Shown here piece after piece: positions 24,438 to 32,412 of a stretch of DNA of 64,000 bases. Made by a program: the position numbers and the translations under genes. The DNA lies in NCBI RefSeq assembly GCF_002080395.1, contig NZ_CP020479.1, positions 1-64,000 of the forward strand, given 5' to 3'. The notes below the pieces were generated by a model. The model saw only the letters and a program-made list of their open reading frames with translations. It was not told the DNA's origin and made no database searches. Each line of letters begins with the position of its first letter. Position 1 is the first letter of the stretch. The DNA comes from Campylobacter helveticus (GTDB lineage Bacteria; Campylobacterota; Campylobacteria; Campylobacterales; Campylobacteraceae).

Positions 24438-25591
24438 AAGTTTTAAAATTTACCACAGGGGTGTTTTACCCCCTCAAAAGAGGGGAAAGCTTAGTAAGCC
24501 TTGACAACAATTATACAAAGAAGTATAATTATAACCGTAAAACGAAGCATATTCATCACCTCATTTCTGGGGTGAGTTTTAGCAACAGGGTTCCCGCCCT
24601 GTGGCTAACCCCACTAAAATTGAACTCCATTTTTCCTAAACCTCTTTTTAAGCAAGGTGTCTCGGTTAAATTTATACTCTTAGCCCTACTTTCAGGCTTT
24701 ACTCTAGCTCACGCCAACAAAGAAGCTAATAATATCATTGATAGTGCGAGTGAGGGTAGAAAGGTTATAGAAGAAAAAGCCTTAGCTCCCATTGATATTA
24801 ACAAGGACAAAGAAAAGCTTTTTTATAGTGAAACAATTCTTAATTGGCATTATGCTTTGCAAAAGGAAAATCCAAGAGGCACTGAAACCATAGCAAAAAC
24901 AAGTGAAAATCTTTTTGTAAAAAATCTCATAGAAAATAATACAAGTAAGGATACTAATACAAGCACAGCAGAAGAACTTGTAGTGGTTAAAGGCTATTGT
25001 TTTATAAGAGATGAAGTTAATGTTGGCAAACAACCAAGTGCTTTAAGACTAGAATGTAGCACAAATGTAGGCTCTATTACAATGTTTGGCAATCTTGTCA
25101 ATCTTAATGAAAAGGCTTCTTTGATAGTCGACCCTAAATACATAGAAAAAAATGGAGTGAGATTTGAGGTTAAAAGCTCTATTGTAACAAATGAAGAAAA
25201 AACAAGCTATAACATTGCTACCTATGTCAATGATAGAATGATAGCTAAGGTAGGATATGGAGCTTTAAGTGCGGGAAGCGATGAAGTAAAAAATGCGAGT
25301 AATGAATACTTAAGAGCCTTAGAAGAAAGTAAGAAAAAGCAAGAAACTGCTTATGTTAATGTCCCTGATGGAAATGGCAATATGTATCCTCAAGCTGTGC
25401 AAAACACTAATACTGAGACACCTGACCCGTTAGATTATTTAGTCAAAGGGGCAATCAATGTAACTGCTTCAGCTGTAAAAAGTTTTGCAGACCTTGCAAA
25501 AGAAGATTTACCTTATCTTTATCAAATCGTGCCTAAAACAAAGATATGGATAGATTTAAAAGTAAATAAACAAGGGGAATATGTCAAATGA
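24434..25591 (+). CDS. VirB10/TraB-like exported T4SS protein with element-encoded N-terminus
   Basis: A 385-residue protein. The first 70 residues come from a structured repeat (24444-24625); a signal peptide follows (VKFILLALLSGFTLAHA, about 77-93). The mature part includes an ALRLECSTNVGSI segment and a C-terminal PYLYQIVPKTKIWIDLKV strand, which resemble the core-complex domain of VirB10/TraB proteins; this is tentative. The repeat-encoded segment aligns in the same frame with that of the 20971 gene (S-L-D-N, Y-N-Y, L-W-x-T-P shared). The start overlaps the previous stop and the stop overlaps the next start. Confidence 0.45.
   Translation: MKVLKFTTGVFYPLKRGESLVSLDNNYTKKYNYNRKTKHIHHLISGVSFSNRVPALWLTPLKLNSIFPKPLFKQGVSVKFILLALLSGFTLAHANKEANNIIDSASEGRKVIEEKALAPIDINKDKEKLFYSETILNWHYALQKENPRGTETIAKTSENLFVKNLIENNTSKDTNTSTAEELVVVKGYCFIRDEVNVGKQPSALRLECSTNVGSITMFGNLVNLNEKASLIVDPKYIEKNGVRFEVKSSIVTNEEKTSYNIATYVNDRMIAKVGYGALSAGSDEVKNASNEYLRALEESKKKQETAYVNVPDGNGNMYPQAVQNTNTETPDPLDYLVKGAINVTASAVKSFADLAKEDLPYLYQIVPKTKIWIDLKVNKQGEYVK
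24444..24625 (+). repeat. structured promoter-bearing element, copy 2 (in frame, after start codon)
   Basis: CCACAGGG (24453-24460) pairs with CCCTGTGG (24597-24604). Inside lie CCCCTC/GAGGGG (24470-24485), ATTATAC/GTATAAT (24510-24529, overlapping the -10 box), TCACCTC/GGGGTGA (24556-24575), and AGC-ACAGGG/CCCTGT-GCT (24581-24606). The arms of the last hairpin compete with the outer pairing, so two mutually exclusive folds are possible. It is inserted a few codons after the ATG and is open in frame. Confidence 0.8.
24501..24529 (+). promoter_or_regulatory. consensus sigma-70 promoter inside element copy 2
   Basis: TTGACA (24501-24506), 17-base spacer, TATAAT (24524-24529). The -10 box is one arm of a 7-bp palindrome. 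Confidence 0.75.
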
Positions 25592-26214
25592 AGCCCCTTT
25601 TTTATCAAAGCTTTAAAGATAAAACAAATCAAAGCAGAACTAGGCTTAAAGAGATAAGAAATATTTACAATGTAAGTTTTAATGAAAAAAACTCAACGCC
25701 TATTAATGCTGAACTTGAAGCCATTGAAAATATCATTATAGATTATGTCGTGCATTATATAAAAGGTTGGCACAACGAAAGAAGAGATAAAGGCTTGGGT
25801 GCAGAGCATATTAAACTCCACTTAGAAAAAGGCAGTGAGGGAGAAATTAGCTTAGAAGAACTTTTAAATCTAGGAAATTCTATAAGAGAATATTTAAAAC
25901 TATTCAAAGAACCCTTTGTGGATATAGAGGGCAATAAAACCGCAAAACTTTTTGAGTGGGAAAATGATGAAGGTGTGCGTTTTAGAATTGCAACTGATAA
26001 AATCAAAGGGGAGGGTCTCCCGAAAACGCCACTATCCCCCTCTGATGAGATAATTATAACCTTTTACTCTGATAGAAATCTTAATGAAAAAATGGAATTT
26101 AAAAATCCTAAGGTAAAAGAATATTACGAGAGCAAACAAACTCAAAACGAGAAAAATTTAAACAAAGACGAGTCTTTAAGTTTTCAAACTCCAAAGCTAA
26201 GGCTTAAAAAATGA
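25588..26214 (+). CDS. PBECR-like putative ribonuclease effector, paralogue 1
   Basis: A 208-residue cytoplasmic protein. The core W-H-N-E-R-R-D-K-G-L-G-A-E-H-I-K-L-H-L (His74, His78), followed by ISLEELLNLGNSIREY and a FEWENDEGVRFRI strand, resembles the phage-barnase-EndoU-colicin-RelE (PBECR) nuclease fold seen in Campylobacterota toxins. Two further copies are at 29095 and 60275. Residues about 140-158 are encoded by a small palindromic insert (26005-26061) that differs between copies. The tail is PKLRLKK. The stop overlaps a tiny membrane-protein cassette that might be an immunity module. Nuclease activity is inferred. Confidence 0.6.
   Translation: MKPLFYQSFKDKTNQSRTRLKEIRNIYNVSFNEKNSTPINAELEAIENIIIDYVVHYIKGWHNERRDKGLGAEHIKLHLEKGSEGEISLEELLNLGNSIREYLKLFKEPFVDIEGNKTAKLFEWENDEGVRFRIATDKIKGEGLPKTPLSPSDEIIITFYSDRNLNEKMEFKNPKVKEYYESKQTQNEKNLNKDESLSFQTPKLRLKK
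26005..26061 (+). repeat. in-frame palindromic insert in PBECR-like paralogue 1
   Basis: GGGGA/TCCCC (26008-26012 / 26035-26039) encloses GGG-TCT-CCC and a loop. It is followed by the AT-rich end GATAATTATAACC shared by other inserts. The three paralogues differ most exactly here, while flanking codons are nearly identical. Confidence 0.6.
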
Positions 26215-26255
26215 TTTTAGCTAGAATTTATCCTTTTACAAGAAAGGATATAAAA

Positions 26256-26489
26256 ATGAAACTAGACAGAGTTAAAGAGGAAATCGCAAATATTAGGCGT
26301 ATGCAAAATATTATTCTTACAGTTCTTATAGCTGTAACAGGTTATCTTCTTACAGCTAAAGGCATAGGAGAAATTAGAGCATTTGGTGCGATGTTTTTCA
26401 TCGCTTTTTTATTTATAGCACTATTAGAATTTAATTCTCAAATGGAGAAAAAGCTAGATGAAATAGAAAAACTAAAAAAGGATGAGTAA
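26256..26489 (+). CDS. small two-TM protein, cassette type A
   Basis: A 77-residue protein: amphipathic N-terminus MKLDRVKEEIANIRR, two membrane helices (about 18-35 and 41-60) and a lysine-rich C-terminus. The true start is the ATG after AAGAAAGGATATAAAA. The 45 upstream bases, also readable as MILARIYPFTRKDIK, are nearly identical before four such genes (26256, 29799, 31711, 34043). Types A (26256, 31711) and B (29799, 34043) differ in their membrane segments. Its position after a nuclease-like gene suggests immunity or entry-exclusion, without proof. Confidence 0.65.
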   Translation: MKLDRVKEEIANIRRMQNIILTVLIAVTGYLLTAKGIGEIRAFGAMFFIAFLFIALLEFNSQMEKKLDEIEKLKKDE

Positions 26490-26659
26490 TGATGGATACA
26501 GAACTTGGAGAGCTAATAAGAGTTTCAATAGCTATCATAGTAATGATTGCGATAATCTATATAATGGGCGATTATCATTCTAGAATAAAGGAATACTTAA
26601 AGAAAAGAAAAGAAGATAAGAAGAAAGATGGACTAGAAAAAACAAAAAAGGATGAATAA
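26489..26659 (+). CDS. 56-aa single-TM protein
   Basis: It opens with MMDTELGELIRV, has one membrane helix (about residues 12-27), then D-Y-H-S-R-I-K-E-Y-L and a charged lysine-rich end. It overlaps the previous stop (TAATG). A near-identical protein is at 31944-32108. A 12-codon frame (26659-26697) bridges its stop to the start at 26694. Function unknown. Confidence 0.6.
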   Translation: MMDTELGELIRVSIAIIVMIAIIYIMGDYHSRIKEYLKKRKEDKKKDGLEKTKKDE

Positions 26660-26693
26660 TGCGTATAAATAAACTTAAATCAAAGGATAAACA

Positions 26694-27341
26694 ATGATAA
26701 AACAAAAACTTACTCTAAGCATTTTAGCTTTAATGTTAAGTCAAGGCGTTCTCTTTGCATCTGATGCCACTTCTACTGAAGACTTCTTTTATCAAAGAGG
26801 TTATGAGAACGGCTATACTCAAGGTTATGAAAAAGGCGTAGAAGAAGCTTTTAAAGAAGCAAAAGCTATGCTTAAAAATTATGCAAATGAGTTAAAAGCT
26901 TATGAGCTAGGCAAATACCTAATCAAAAATCAAAACCTTACCTACCCTCAAGTATGGCAAGAAGTTGATGATAGTGGCTTAGTCAAGCTTAGAGTCTTGC
27001 CTTCTAAGATAGAAAAAGAATTAAGCGTGGATGAGTTATTTGCTAAATTTGCAAGTATTCCTACAAGAGAAGCGGTAATTAATAAAGACTTAGAGCTTAG
27101 TGTTGCTGAGAAAAACTCAGTATCTCTTTCATATAGAGATGGAAACATTAATACTCTTCCTCAAAAACCAAATACGGCAAATAATAAACAAACTCTATCT
27201 TTAGCCAAAAGCTCAAAGAATTTAGAAATCCTTAAAAAAGCTAATGTGGTCTTTAGTGATGAGGGGAGTTTTTACAATGTGCTTTTCTTTACTAAAGCAG
27301 AAAAAGAAGCTTTTTGTTCACAATTTGAGATATGCAAATGA
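26694..27341 (+). CDS. exported protein with tyrosine/glycine repeat motif
   Basis: A 215-residue protein with a signal peptide (to about residue 22, ...VLFA). Then comes a repeated aromatic-glycine segment, FYQRGYENGYTQGYEKGVEEA, here spanning about residues 31-50, and a mixed C-terminal domain ending CSQFEICK. It is not recognised. It resembles the product of 23332-24192 in layout and is probably a periplasmic or outer-membrane T4SS accessory. Ribosome site AAAGGATAAACA. Confidence 0.5.
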   Translation: MIKQKLTLSILALMLSQGVLFASDATSTEDFFYQRGYENGYTQGYEKGVEEAFKEAKAMLKNYANELKAYELGKYLIKNQNLTYPQVWQEVDDSGLVKLRVLPSKIEKELSVDELFAKFASIPTREAVINKDLELSVAEKNSVSLSYRDGNINTLPQKPNTANNKQTLSLAKSSKNLEILKKANVVFSDEGSFYNVLFFTKAEKEAFCSQFEICK

Positions 27342-27598
27342 TGAAAAATTTACTTAAAAAAGCTTTAAAACTCTTTTTATTTTTATTTGTCGCTTTTGTT
27401 ATTTTTTGCATTTATGCTTATTATCAAATGAGAGAACATATTAATGCCTTTGTAGCAATTCAAAAAAGCATTAATGAAGCAAACGCAACAAGCCTAGAGA
27501 AAGAATACGGCACAAGTGATAAAGAAAAAATCTTTAATCGTCTCATTTTAAAGTATTTAAATGAGTTAGAAGAAGGGGAAGCTAATGTTACTCACTAG
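27338..27598 (+). CDS. small single-TM protein
   Basis: An 86-residue protein with a basic N-terminus, one strong membrane helix (about residues 9-30) and a hydrophilic periplasmic part. It starts at an ATG overlapping the previous stop (ATGATG). Its 3' end overlaps by 11 bases the end of a convergent microprotein gene on the minus strand. Function unknown. Confidence 0.55.
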   Translation: MMKNLLKKALKLFLFLFVAFVIFCIYAYYQMREHINAFVAIQKSINEANATSLEKEYGTSDKEKIFNRLILKYLNELEEGEANVTH

Positions 27599-27686
27599 CA
27601 GATTTAGCAAGGTAAATCATACTAAAAAGCATTCCGCCCAACGCCAAAATAGCACTAATGATTGCAAGAATTGCGGTAAAAGTCAT
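27588..27686 (-). CDS. 32-aa single-TM microprotein (minus strand)
   Basis: The frame MTFTAILAIISAILALGG continues to a short K-S-A-S-E end: one membrane helix. Its ATG overlaps the stop of the two-TM gene at 27683-27943. The same two-gene arrangement, a two-TM protein followed by a 32-residue one-TM protein, is repeated on the minus strand at 33076-33395. That repetition supports both as real. Confidence 0.55.
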   Translation of the reverse strand: MTFTAILAIISAILALGGMLFSMIYLAKSASE

Positions 27687-27910
27687 TTTAAATCCTTTAA
27701 GCATTTAAATTCTTTTTTTAAAAGCCTTAGCAAAATGGCAATAATACAAAGTATTGTAACAATGCCAAATAGAGTTAAGTATATTTGCCAAAGAGCTAAA
27801 AGCTTAAAATTAACAACAATATATGCAAACATACCAAACAAAGCCGTTAAAAAGGCTAATAAAAAAGTTTTAAAAAACTCAATCTTTATTTTTACTTTCT
27901 CAAGTTCCAT
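27683..27910 (-). CDS. two-TM small protein on the minus strand
   Basis: From ATG 27910 this encodes 75 residues, MELEKVKIKIEFFKT, two membrane helices and a lysine-rich end. It is related in layout and in the segment AYIVVNF / AYLFVNF to the protein at 33177-33395. An upstream ATG at 27943 is possible, but TAGAAT just before 27910 may be the -10 box of a near-leaderless promoter. It runs opposite to the surrounding T4SS genes, so it has its own control. A plus-strand frame of 128 codons over the same DNA is less credible. Confidence 0.55.
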   Translation of the reverse strand: MELEKVKIKIEFFKTFLLAFLTALFGMFAYIVVNFKLLALWQIYLTLFGIVTILCIIAILLRLLKKEFKCLKDLK

Positions 27911-27963
27911 AAAGAGTATTCTACCACATTTTAACAAATTCAATTCAACACAAAGGATAAATT

Positions 27964-29085
27964 ATGTTTAAAAAATCTCTACTTACCTTATCTTTAAGCT
28001 GTGCCTTAGCACTTAATGCTAATGCTGTTTCTTTAGATGATGTTTTAGATAATATTATAGGAAGTTTAGACAAGAAATTTAATAATCTTTTTTCTTCTTC
28101 TCTTTCTGTCATTGAAACTTGTCATTATAATGGAAATTTTGACATTAAAACAGACTTTGATATATGTAAAGTCGCTTCAAAATTAGATAATTTAAAATTC
28201 GATGCGTGCAAACTCATAGGTGGAAGTGGAGGGACTCAAGTAGGCATTAGTGGAGTGCAGAGTTTTTGTAATGCTCAGGCAAAGAAATTTGAAGATTATG
28301 TTAGCAAACAAAGCAGTGATTTTATAGAATATCAAGCCTTAAACATTGATGAAGCCAATAAAGCAAGTGAGTTTGCAGGAAAACTTCCAAGCGGACAAGA
28401 TTTAAAAAGCTATTTTAAGGTATGGGATATTAATTCTGTTTTTAAAGATAATAGTCCTAATAATTTAGCAAGTTCTTATTTATTGCAAGGTAATCAAGAA
28501 GTGGTTTCTTTAATGATGGATTATGCTAAAAGTAGCGGAGCTAAAACTGACCCATCGACCATTAAAGTTGAAGATATAAAAGCTCCAGCCACTTTGGAGA
28601 ATTATCAAAGTGCGATTAATGAAAGCGTGAGAAATTATAAAAAAATCTTAAAAGATACCAGTGCAAATAGCATAAGTTCAATGGTTAGAAGTAAGCTAAA
28701 TGGAAATAATAATGATGCAAAATCCGCTCAAAATATCGTCAGTGAAAACAAAAAGGCATTTGACTTGGCAAAAAGTGCAGAGCTAGGACAAGCACTTTCA
28801 ACTGCAGGACATAAAAAATTTGCTATCCCCACTCAAGAATATGTGGAAAATCTAAGAAGTGATTTGCAACTTAAAGCAGTAGCTGGGATTAGAAAGCAAC
28901 AAGCAGAAGAAATTGCCATTATTGCTAGGATAGAAGAAAAATGGAATAAAAAATATGAAATCGCAAAACTCTTAGCTGATAAAGAAGTCATACTCGCCCA
29001 GCAATTTGATTCAAAATCCGCTCAAGCTGAAATAGATAAGATAGTTGCCGATGCTTCTGGCTCAAATAAACCAAGTCAGCCTTAA
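27964..29085 (+). CDS. exported T4SS-associated protein
   Basis: A 373-residue protein with a signal peptide (KSLLTLSLSCALALNANA), four cysteines in the first 110 mature residues (likely disulphides), and a long helical C-terminal region. A DsbC-like protein is encoded at 57456. It is not recognised; TraH- or VirB5-type periplasmic proteins share this layout. Ribosome site AAAGGATAAATT. Confidence 0.5.
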   Translation: MFKKSLLTLSLSCALALNANAVSLDDVLDNIIGSLDKKFNNLFSSSLSVIETCHYNGNFDIKTDFDICKVASKLDNLKFDACKLIGGSGGTQVGISGVQSFCNAQAKKFEDYVSKQSSDFIEYQALNIDEANKASEFAGKLPSGQDLKSYFKVWDINSVFKDNSPNNLASSYLLQGNQEVVSLMMDYAKSSGAKTDPSTIKVEDIKAPATLENYQSAINESVRNYKKILKDTSANSISSMVRSKLNGNNNDAKSAQNIVSENKKAFDLAKSAELGQALSTAGHKKFAIPTQEYVENLRSDLQLKAVAGIRKQQAEEIAIIARIEEKWNKKYEIAKLLADKEVILAQQFDSKSAQAEIDKIVADASGSNKPSQP

Positions 29086-29094
29086 AGGAAAGAA

Positions 29095-29757
29095 GTGAAG
29101 CCCTTGTTCGAAAGCTTCAAAAACAAAATAGATACCGCTCGTAAAAATAGACAGGAAAAACGAGGCATTTATAATGTAAGTTTTAATGAGAAAGACTCAA
29201 CATTGATTGAAGCAGAATTAGAATTCATAGAAAATGCTGTGATTGACTACATTAAAGATTATAGCTTTTATTATGTTAAAGGCTATCATAATCCAGATAG
29301 AGATAAAGGTTTGGGTGCAGAACACATTAAGCTTCACTTAGAACCAAATAGTGATGGACAAATCACTTTAGAAGAATTATTAAATTTAGGAAATTCTATA
29401 AGGACTTATCTTCAAATTTTTAATGAGCCTTTTATGGAAGAAAACAAAAATGCTAAAATCTATGAATGGGAAAATGATAAAGGTGTAAGGTTTAGAGCTA
29501 TCACGGATAAGATAGGACATAAGCATCTAGAAAATATCACTAAAGCTTATCAAGAGGGAGGGCCACAACTGCCACTCTCCCCTCTCGATGAACAAATTAT
29601 AACCTTTTACTCTGATAGAAATCTTAACGAAAAAATGGAATTTAAAAATCCTAAAGTAAGAGAATATTATGAGAGCAAACAAACTCAAAACGAGAAAAAT
29701 TTAAACAAAGATGAGTCTTTAAGTTTTCAAACTCCAAAGCTAAGGCTTAGAAAATGA
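29095..29757 (+). CDS. PBECR-like putative ribonuclease effector, paralogue 2
   Basis: A 220-residue paralogue of the protein at 25588, with the same core G-L-G-A-E-H-I-K-L-H-L and ITLEELLNLGNSIR and the tail PKLRLRK. It starts at GTG after AAAGGAAAGAA. It has a longer variable insert (29552-29604) and an extra NITKAYQEGG segment. It is followed by a type B membrane cassette, whereas paralogue 1 is followed by type A. If these are toxin-immunity pairs, the specificity may be exchanged this way. Confidence 0.6.
   Translation: MKPLFESFKNKIDTARKNRQEKRGIYNVSFNEKDSTLIEAELEFIENAVIDYIKDYSFYYVKGYHNPDRDKGLGAEHIKLHLEPNSDGQITLEELLNLGNSIRTYLQIFNEPFMEENKNAKIYEWENDKGVRFRAITDKIGHKHLENITKAYQEGGPQLPLSPLDEQIITFYSDRNLNEKMEFKNPKVREYYESKQTQNEKNLNKDESLSFQTPKLRLRK
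29552..29604 (+). repeat. in-frame palindromic insert in PBECR-like paralogue 2
   Basis: GAGGG...CCCTC (29553-29557 / 29580-29584) with GGC/GCC inside, ending in CAAATTATAACC. This is the same location as in paralogues 1 and 3, but with different arm sequence. Confidence 0.5.
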
Positions 29758-29798
29758 TTTTAGCTAGAATTTATCCTTTTGCAAGAAAGGATATAAAA

Positions 29799-30059
29799 AT
29801 GAAACTAGACAGAGTTAAAGAGGAAATTGTAAATATCAGACAATGGCGAAATATTTGCAGTGTAGCGTTTATGAGCGTTTTTGCTTATTTCTTTACTGAG
29901 GTTCAACCTGACCCAACGATAAGAACGGTGTCAGCTTGTATAGCTTTTATTATTTTAGGCTTTATGTTTCTTATATTGCATTCAGCAATGAAAGAAAAAC
30001 TTAAAGAGCTTGAAGCAACAACAAAAAAGGATAAACCATGCAAGAAAATAATTATTTAG
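29799..30059 (+). CDS. small two-TM protein, cassette type B
   Basis: 86 residues: MKLDRVKEEIVNIRQW, two membrane helices around a P-D-P-T-I-R-T-V loop, and a basic end. It shares the conserved 45-base leader with type A genes but a different membrane core, matching 34043-34279. It overlaps the next microprotein gene by 22 bases. Confidence 0.6.
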   Translation: MKLDRVKEEIVNIRQWRNICSVAFMSVFAYFFTEVQPDPTIRTVSACIAFIILGFMFLILHSAMKEKLKELEATTKKDKPCKKIII

Positions 30060-30196
30060 AACTTTTTTCACATTTTTTTGTGCTTTTTTTCTTTCTTCTT
30101 TTTGTGTCTTTTCCTGCTATTGAGCTTTATTTAGATAAAAGAAGCAAAAAGAAAGAAAGATTAGAACAGCTTAAAAAGGATTTAGGCATTGAATAA
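30038..30196 (+). CDS. 52-aa single-TM protein
   Basis: One phenylalanine-rich membrane helix (about residues 10-28), then YLDKRSKKKERLEQLKKDLG. The same charged end closes the protein at 32248-32412. It starts within the preceding gene. Function unknown. Confidence 0.55.
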   Translation: MQENNYLELFSHFFVLFFFLLFVSFPAIELYLDKRSKKKERLEQLKKDLGIE

Positions 30197-30239
30197 GAAC
30201 GAAATTAATTAAAAAAACTAAATAAGGAAAGGAAAGATA

Positions 30240-31151
30240 ATGTGTAACGAAACAAATGAAAACCTAGAAGAAAAAGATTTAGAATCTAAGACTCTTAACG
30301 AAGATAGCATTAAAGAAAAAAATCTCACACAAGAGCTTAAAGAAACTAAGGAAAATAAAGAAACAAAACCAAGCGAAATGAAAAAGAAAAGTTCTCCAAG
30401 AAAGAGTGAAAGTCTAAATTTTAAATGCGAACAATTCTTTGGAAAAAATTGGAAATTTGTCGCTTCTTTTATAGCCTTAGCTCTTTTAGTGATGGCTTAT
30501 GAAATGTCAAACATTAATGAGAGAATGAGTAGCTTAGAGCAAATCGTGCAGGAAAACAATGGCAAGGTGGTTTTAACCACAAGTGATGGAAGAGCTATTA
30601 AGGTAACCAAAGAGCCTTTAAAGGCAGAATATCTTAAGCAATTTGCCCTTTCTACTTATGTCAATAATTTCATCGTCAGTAGAAGCCAACTCACTAATGA
30701 TTTTCAAAAGGTTAATTTTAAAAACTATGATGAGCTTTTAGCTAATGTGCCTAATTTAAGAGTGATACTTAGAGAATTTATGGATTCAAAGGCAGATGAG
30801 AGCAAAAAGATAGAGGTGAATAAAGTCGCTGTTGGGGATTTAAGAGCTTATGTGCAGTGGTTAATAGCTGCAACCGCACAGGATAAACTCCCTGAATACA
30901 TAGCCATTAAAGATTATTCTGTTGATAAATATGAATATAGTGCAAATCAATTCACCATAGAATTATCCATTAAAGTTGTCGCTCAAAGTTATATTCTAAG
31001 TCGCAATGAATATGTCAGCCAACAGGGCATATTTAAAATTAAAAGTAAGGGAAGCTTTGATTTGTCTAAATCAAGCGATATTAATCCTTATGGTATGCGT
31101 ATAGAAAGCCTTAAGATTGAGCCTATTATAAAAACTAGTCAAGGAGCATAA
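30240..31151 (+). CDS. VirB8/DotI-like inner-membrane T4SS protein
   Basis: A charged cytoplasmic N-terminus of about 75 residues, one membrane helix (WKFVASFIALALLVMAYEM, about 77-95) and a periplasmic NTF2-like domain with strands around YSANQFTIELSIKV. This layout and a length of 303 match VirB8/DotI/TraM proteins that scaffold the inner-membrane complex. It is followed two bases later by a coiled-coil gene. Confidence 0.65.
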   Translation: MCNETNENLEEKDLESKTLNEDSIKEKNLTQELKETKENKETKPSEMKKKSSPRKSESLNFKCEQFFGKNWKFVASFIALALLVMAYEMSNINERMSSLEQIVQENNGKVVLTTSDGRAIKVTKEPLKAEYLKQFALSTYVNNFIVSRSQLTNDFQKVNFKNYDELLANVPNLRVILREFMDSKADESKKIEVNKVAVGDLRAYVQWLIAATAQDKLPEYIAIKDYSVDKYEYSANQFTIELSIKVVAQSYILSRNEYVSQQGIFKIKSKGSFDLSKSSDINPYGMRIESLKIEPIIKTSQGA

Positions 31152-31152
31152 A

Positions 31153-31647
31153 ATGAGTGAAGCAATCAATGAGCAAAAAATAGAAGCACAAAATGCAAAA
31201 ACAATGTTTAAGCTCAATGAAGAGCTTTCCAAACTTGTCTTTACCCTGCAAAAAGAAGTAAAGAATTTAAAAGAGGATACCCTTGTTAATGCCCAACATC
31301 TTTATATGTTTAAAAAGCTAAATACGAAAAGCATTAATACCTTAAATGATGAAATGGATACACATTTAAAAGCAACAACTGAATTTGTAGAAAATCTCGG
31401 TATAGAAAATGAAAAGAATAATGCAGATAATTATAGTGCTTTTATCAATACCTTACTCACTGAAGACTTTGCCAAAAAACAAAATGAAGTTATAGAAGAA
31501 CTAAAAAGAGAATTTAATGCTAAACCAAAAATAACTAAAAATAAATCTTCTTTTTTAGTCAAATTTAGTTTTGCCCTTAGCCTTGCAAGTTTTTCTCTTT
31601 TAATGCTAATTTGCGTGAAATTTAGGCTTTTTTCTCAGTTGTTTTAG
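31153..31647 (+). CDS. coiled-coil protein with C-terminal TM helix
   Basis: A 164-residue protein that shares KTMFKLNEELSKLVFT and LKEDTLVNAQ with the product of 21926, then a helical region and a C-terminal membrane helix (about residues 138-158). The paralogue at 21926 lacks the membrane anchor. Ribosome site AAGGAGCATAAA. Function unknown. Confidence 0.55.
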   Translation: MSEAINEQKIEAQNAKTMFKLNEELSKLVFTLQKEVKNLKEDTLVNAQHLYMFKKLNTKSINTLNDEMDTHLKATTEFVENLGIENEKNNADNYSAFINTLLTEDFAKKQNEVIEELKREFNAKPKITKNKSSFLVKFSFALSLASFSLLMLICVKFRLFSQLF

Positions 31648-31710
31648 GGGGAAAAGGTTTAAAAAATGATTTTAGCTAGAATTTATCCTTTTACAAGAAA
31701 GGATATAAAA

Positions 31711-31944
31711 ATGAAACTAGACAGAGTAAAGGAAGAAATCGCAAATATTAGGCGAACGCAGAATATCATTGTTACAATTCTTATAGCTGTAGCAGGTTAT
31801 ATTCTTACCGTTAAGGGTATAGGAGAACTTATAGGATTTGGAGCAATGTTTTTCATTGCTTTTTTATTCATAGCACTATTAGAATTTAATTCTCAAATGA
31901 AGAAAAAGTTAGATGAAATAGAAAAACTCAAAAAGGACGAATAA
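31711..31944 (+). CDS. small two-TM protein, cassette type A
   Basis: A 77-residue protein nearly identical to that at 26256-26489, including leader and membrane core (about residues 18-60). It opens a string of four overlapping microprotein genes. No nuclease-like gene precedes this copy, which weakens a strict toxin-immunity reading. Confidence 0.6.
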   Translation: MKLDRVKEEIANIRRTQNIIVTILIAVAGYILTVKGIGELIGFGAMFFIAFLFIALLEFNSQMKKKLDEIEKLKKDE

Positions 31945-32108
31945 TGATGGATACAGAACTTGGAGAACTAATAAGAGTTTTGATATTTGCAATAACAATA
32001 ATGATGATAATCTACATACTAGGTGATTATCATTCTAGAATAAAGGAATATTTGAGGAATAGAAAGCAAAAGAAAAATGAACTTGAAAAAACAGGAAAGG
32101 ATGAGTAA
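31944..32108 (+). CDS. 54-aa single-TM protein
   Basis: A near-copy of the protein at 26489-26659 (MMDTELGELIRV start, one membrane helix, GDYHSRIKEYL). It overlaps both neighbours as TAATG. Confidence 0.6.
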   Translation: MMDTELGELIRVLIFAITIMMIIYILGDYHSRIKEYLRNRKQKKNELEKTGKDE

Positions 32109-32248
32109 TGCAAGATATAACTTGGTGGGCAGTTGTGCAAGCTGGCGTAATTCTTTTTTCTTTTTTGTTTGTAGTTTGGATTATGGTATTTGATGATTAT
32201 GAATTTCCATTTGGTAGAAAATCTAAGTGGACGAAAAGGGACGAGTGA
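32108..32248 (+). CDS. 46-aa single-TM protein
   Basis: MQDITWWAVVQAGV, then a strong membrane helix to about residue 28 and a charged end WTKRDE. It overlaps its neighbours (TAATG / TGATG). It has no paralogue elsewhere in the window. Function unknown. Confidence 0.5.
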   Translation: MQDITWWAVVQAGVILFSFLFVVWIMVFDDYEFPFGRKSKWTKRDE

Positions 32249-32412
32249 TGCAAGAAGATTTAACTTTAGGACAATTTTTTCTTTGCCTATTTCTTGTGTT
32301 TTTATTCGTTTTTGCAGTAGGAATTCATCCATTGTGGCTTGATTATTTAGACGAAAGAAGAAAAAAGAAGGAAAGATTAGAACAACTTAAAAAGGATTTG
32401 GGCATTGAGTGA
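32248..32412 (+). CDS. 54-aa single-TM protein
   Basis: One membrane helix (about residues 9-28), then a charged end KKKERLEQLKKDLGIE shared with 30038-30196. The last codons overlap the TTG start of the next gene. Function unknown. Confidence 0.55.
   Translation: MQEDLTLGQFFLCLFLVFLFVFAVGIHPLWLDYLDERRKKKERLEQLKKDLGIE

Noticed and set aside
27585-27971. 128-codon plus-strand ORF
   Set aside because: It covers the minus-strand microprotein pair, has odd S/K/N-rich composition and no ribosome site; the minus-strand reading is supported by the same architecture at 33076-33395.
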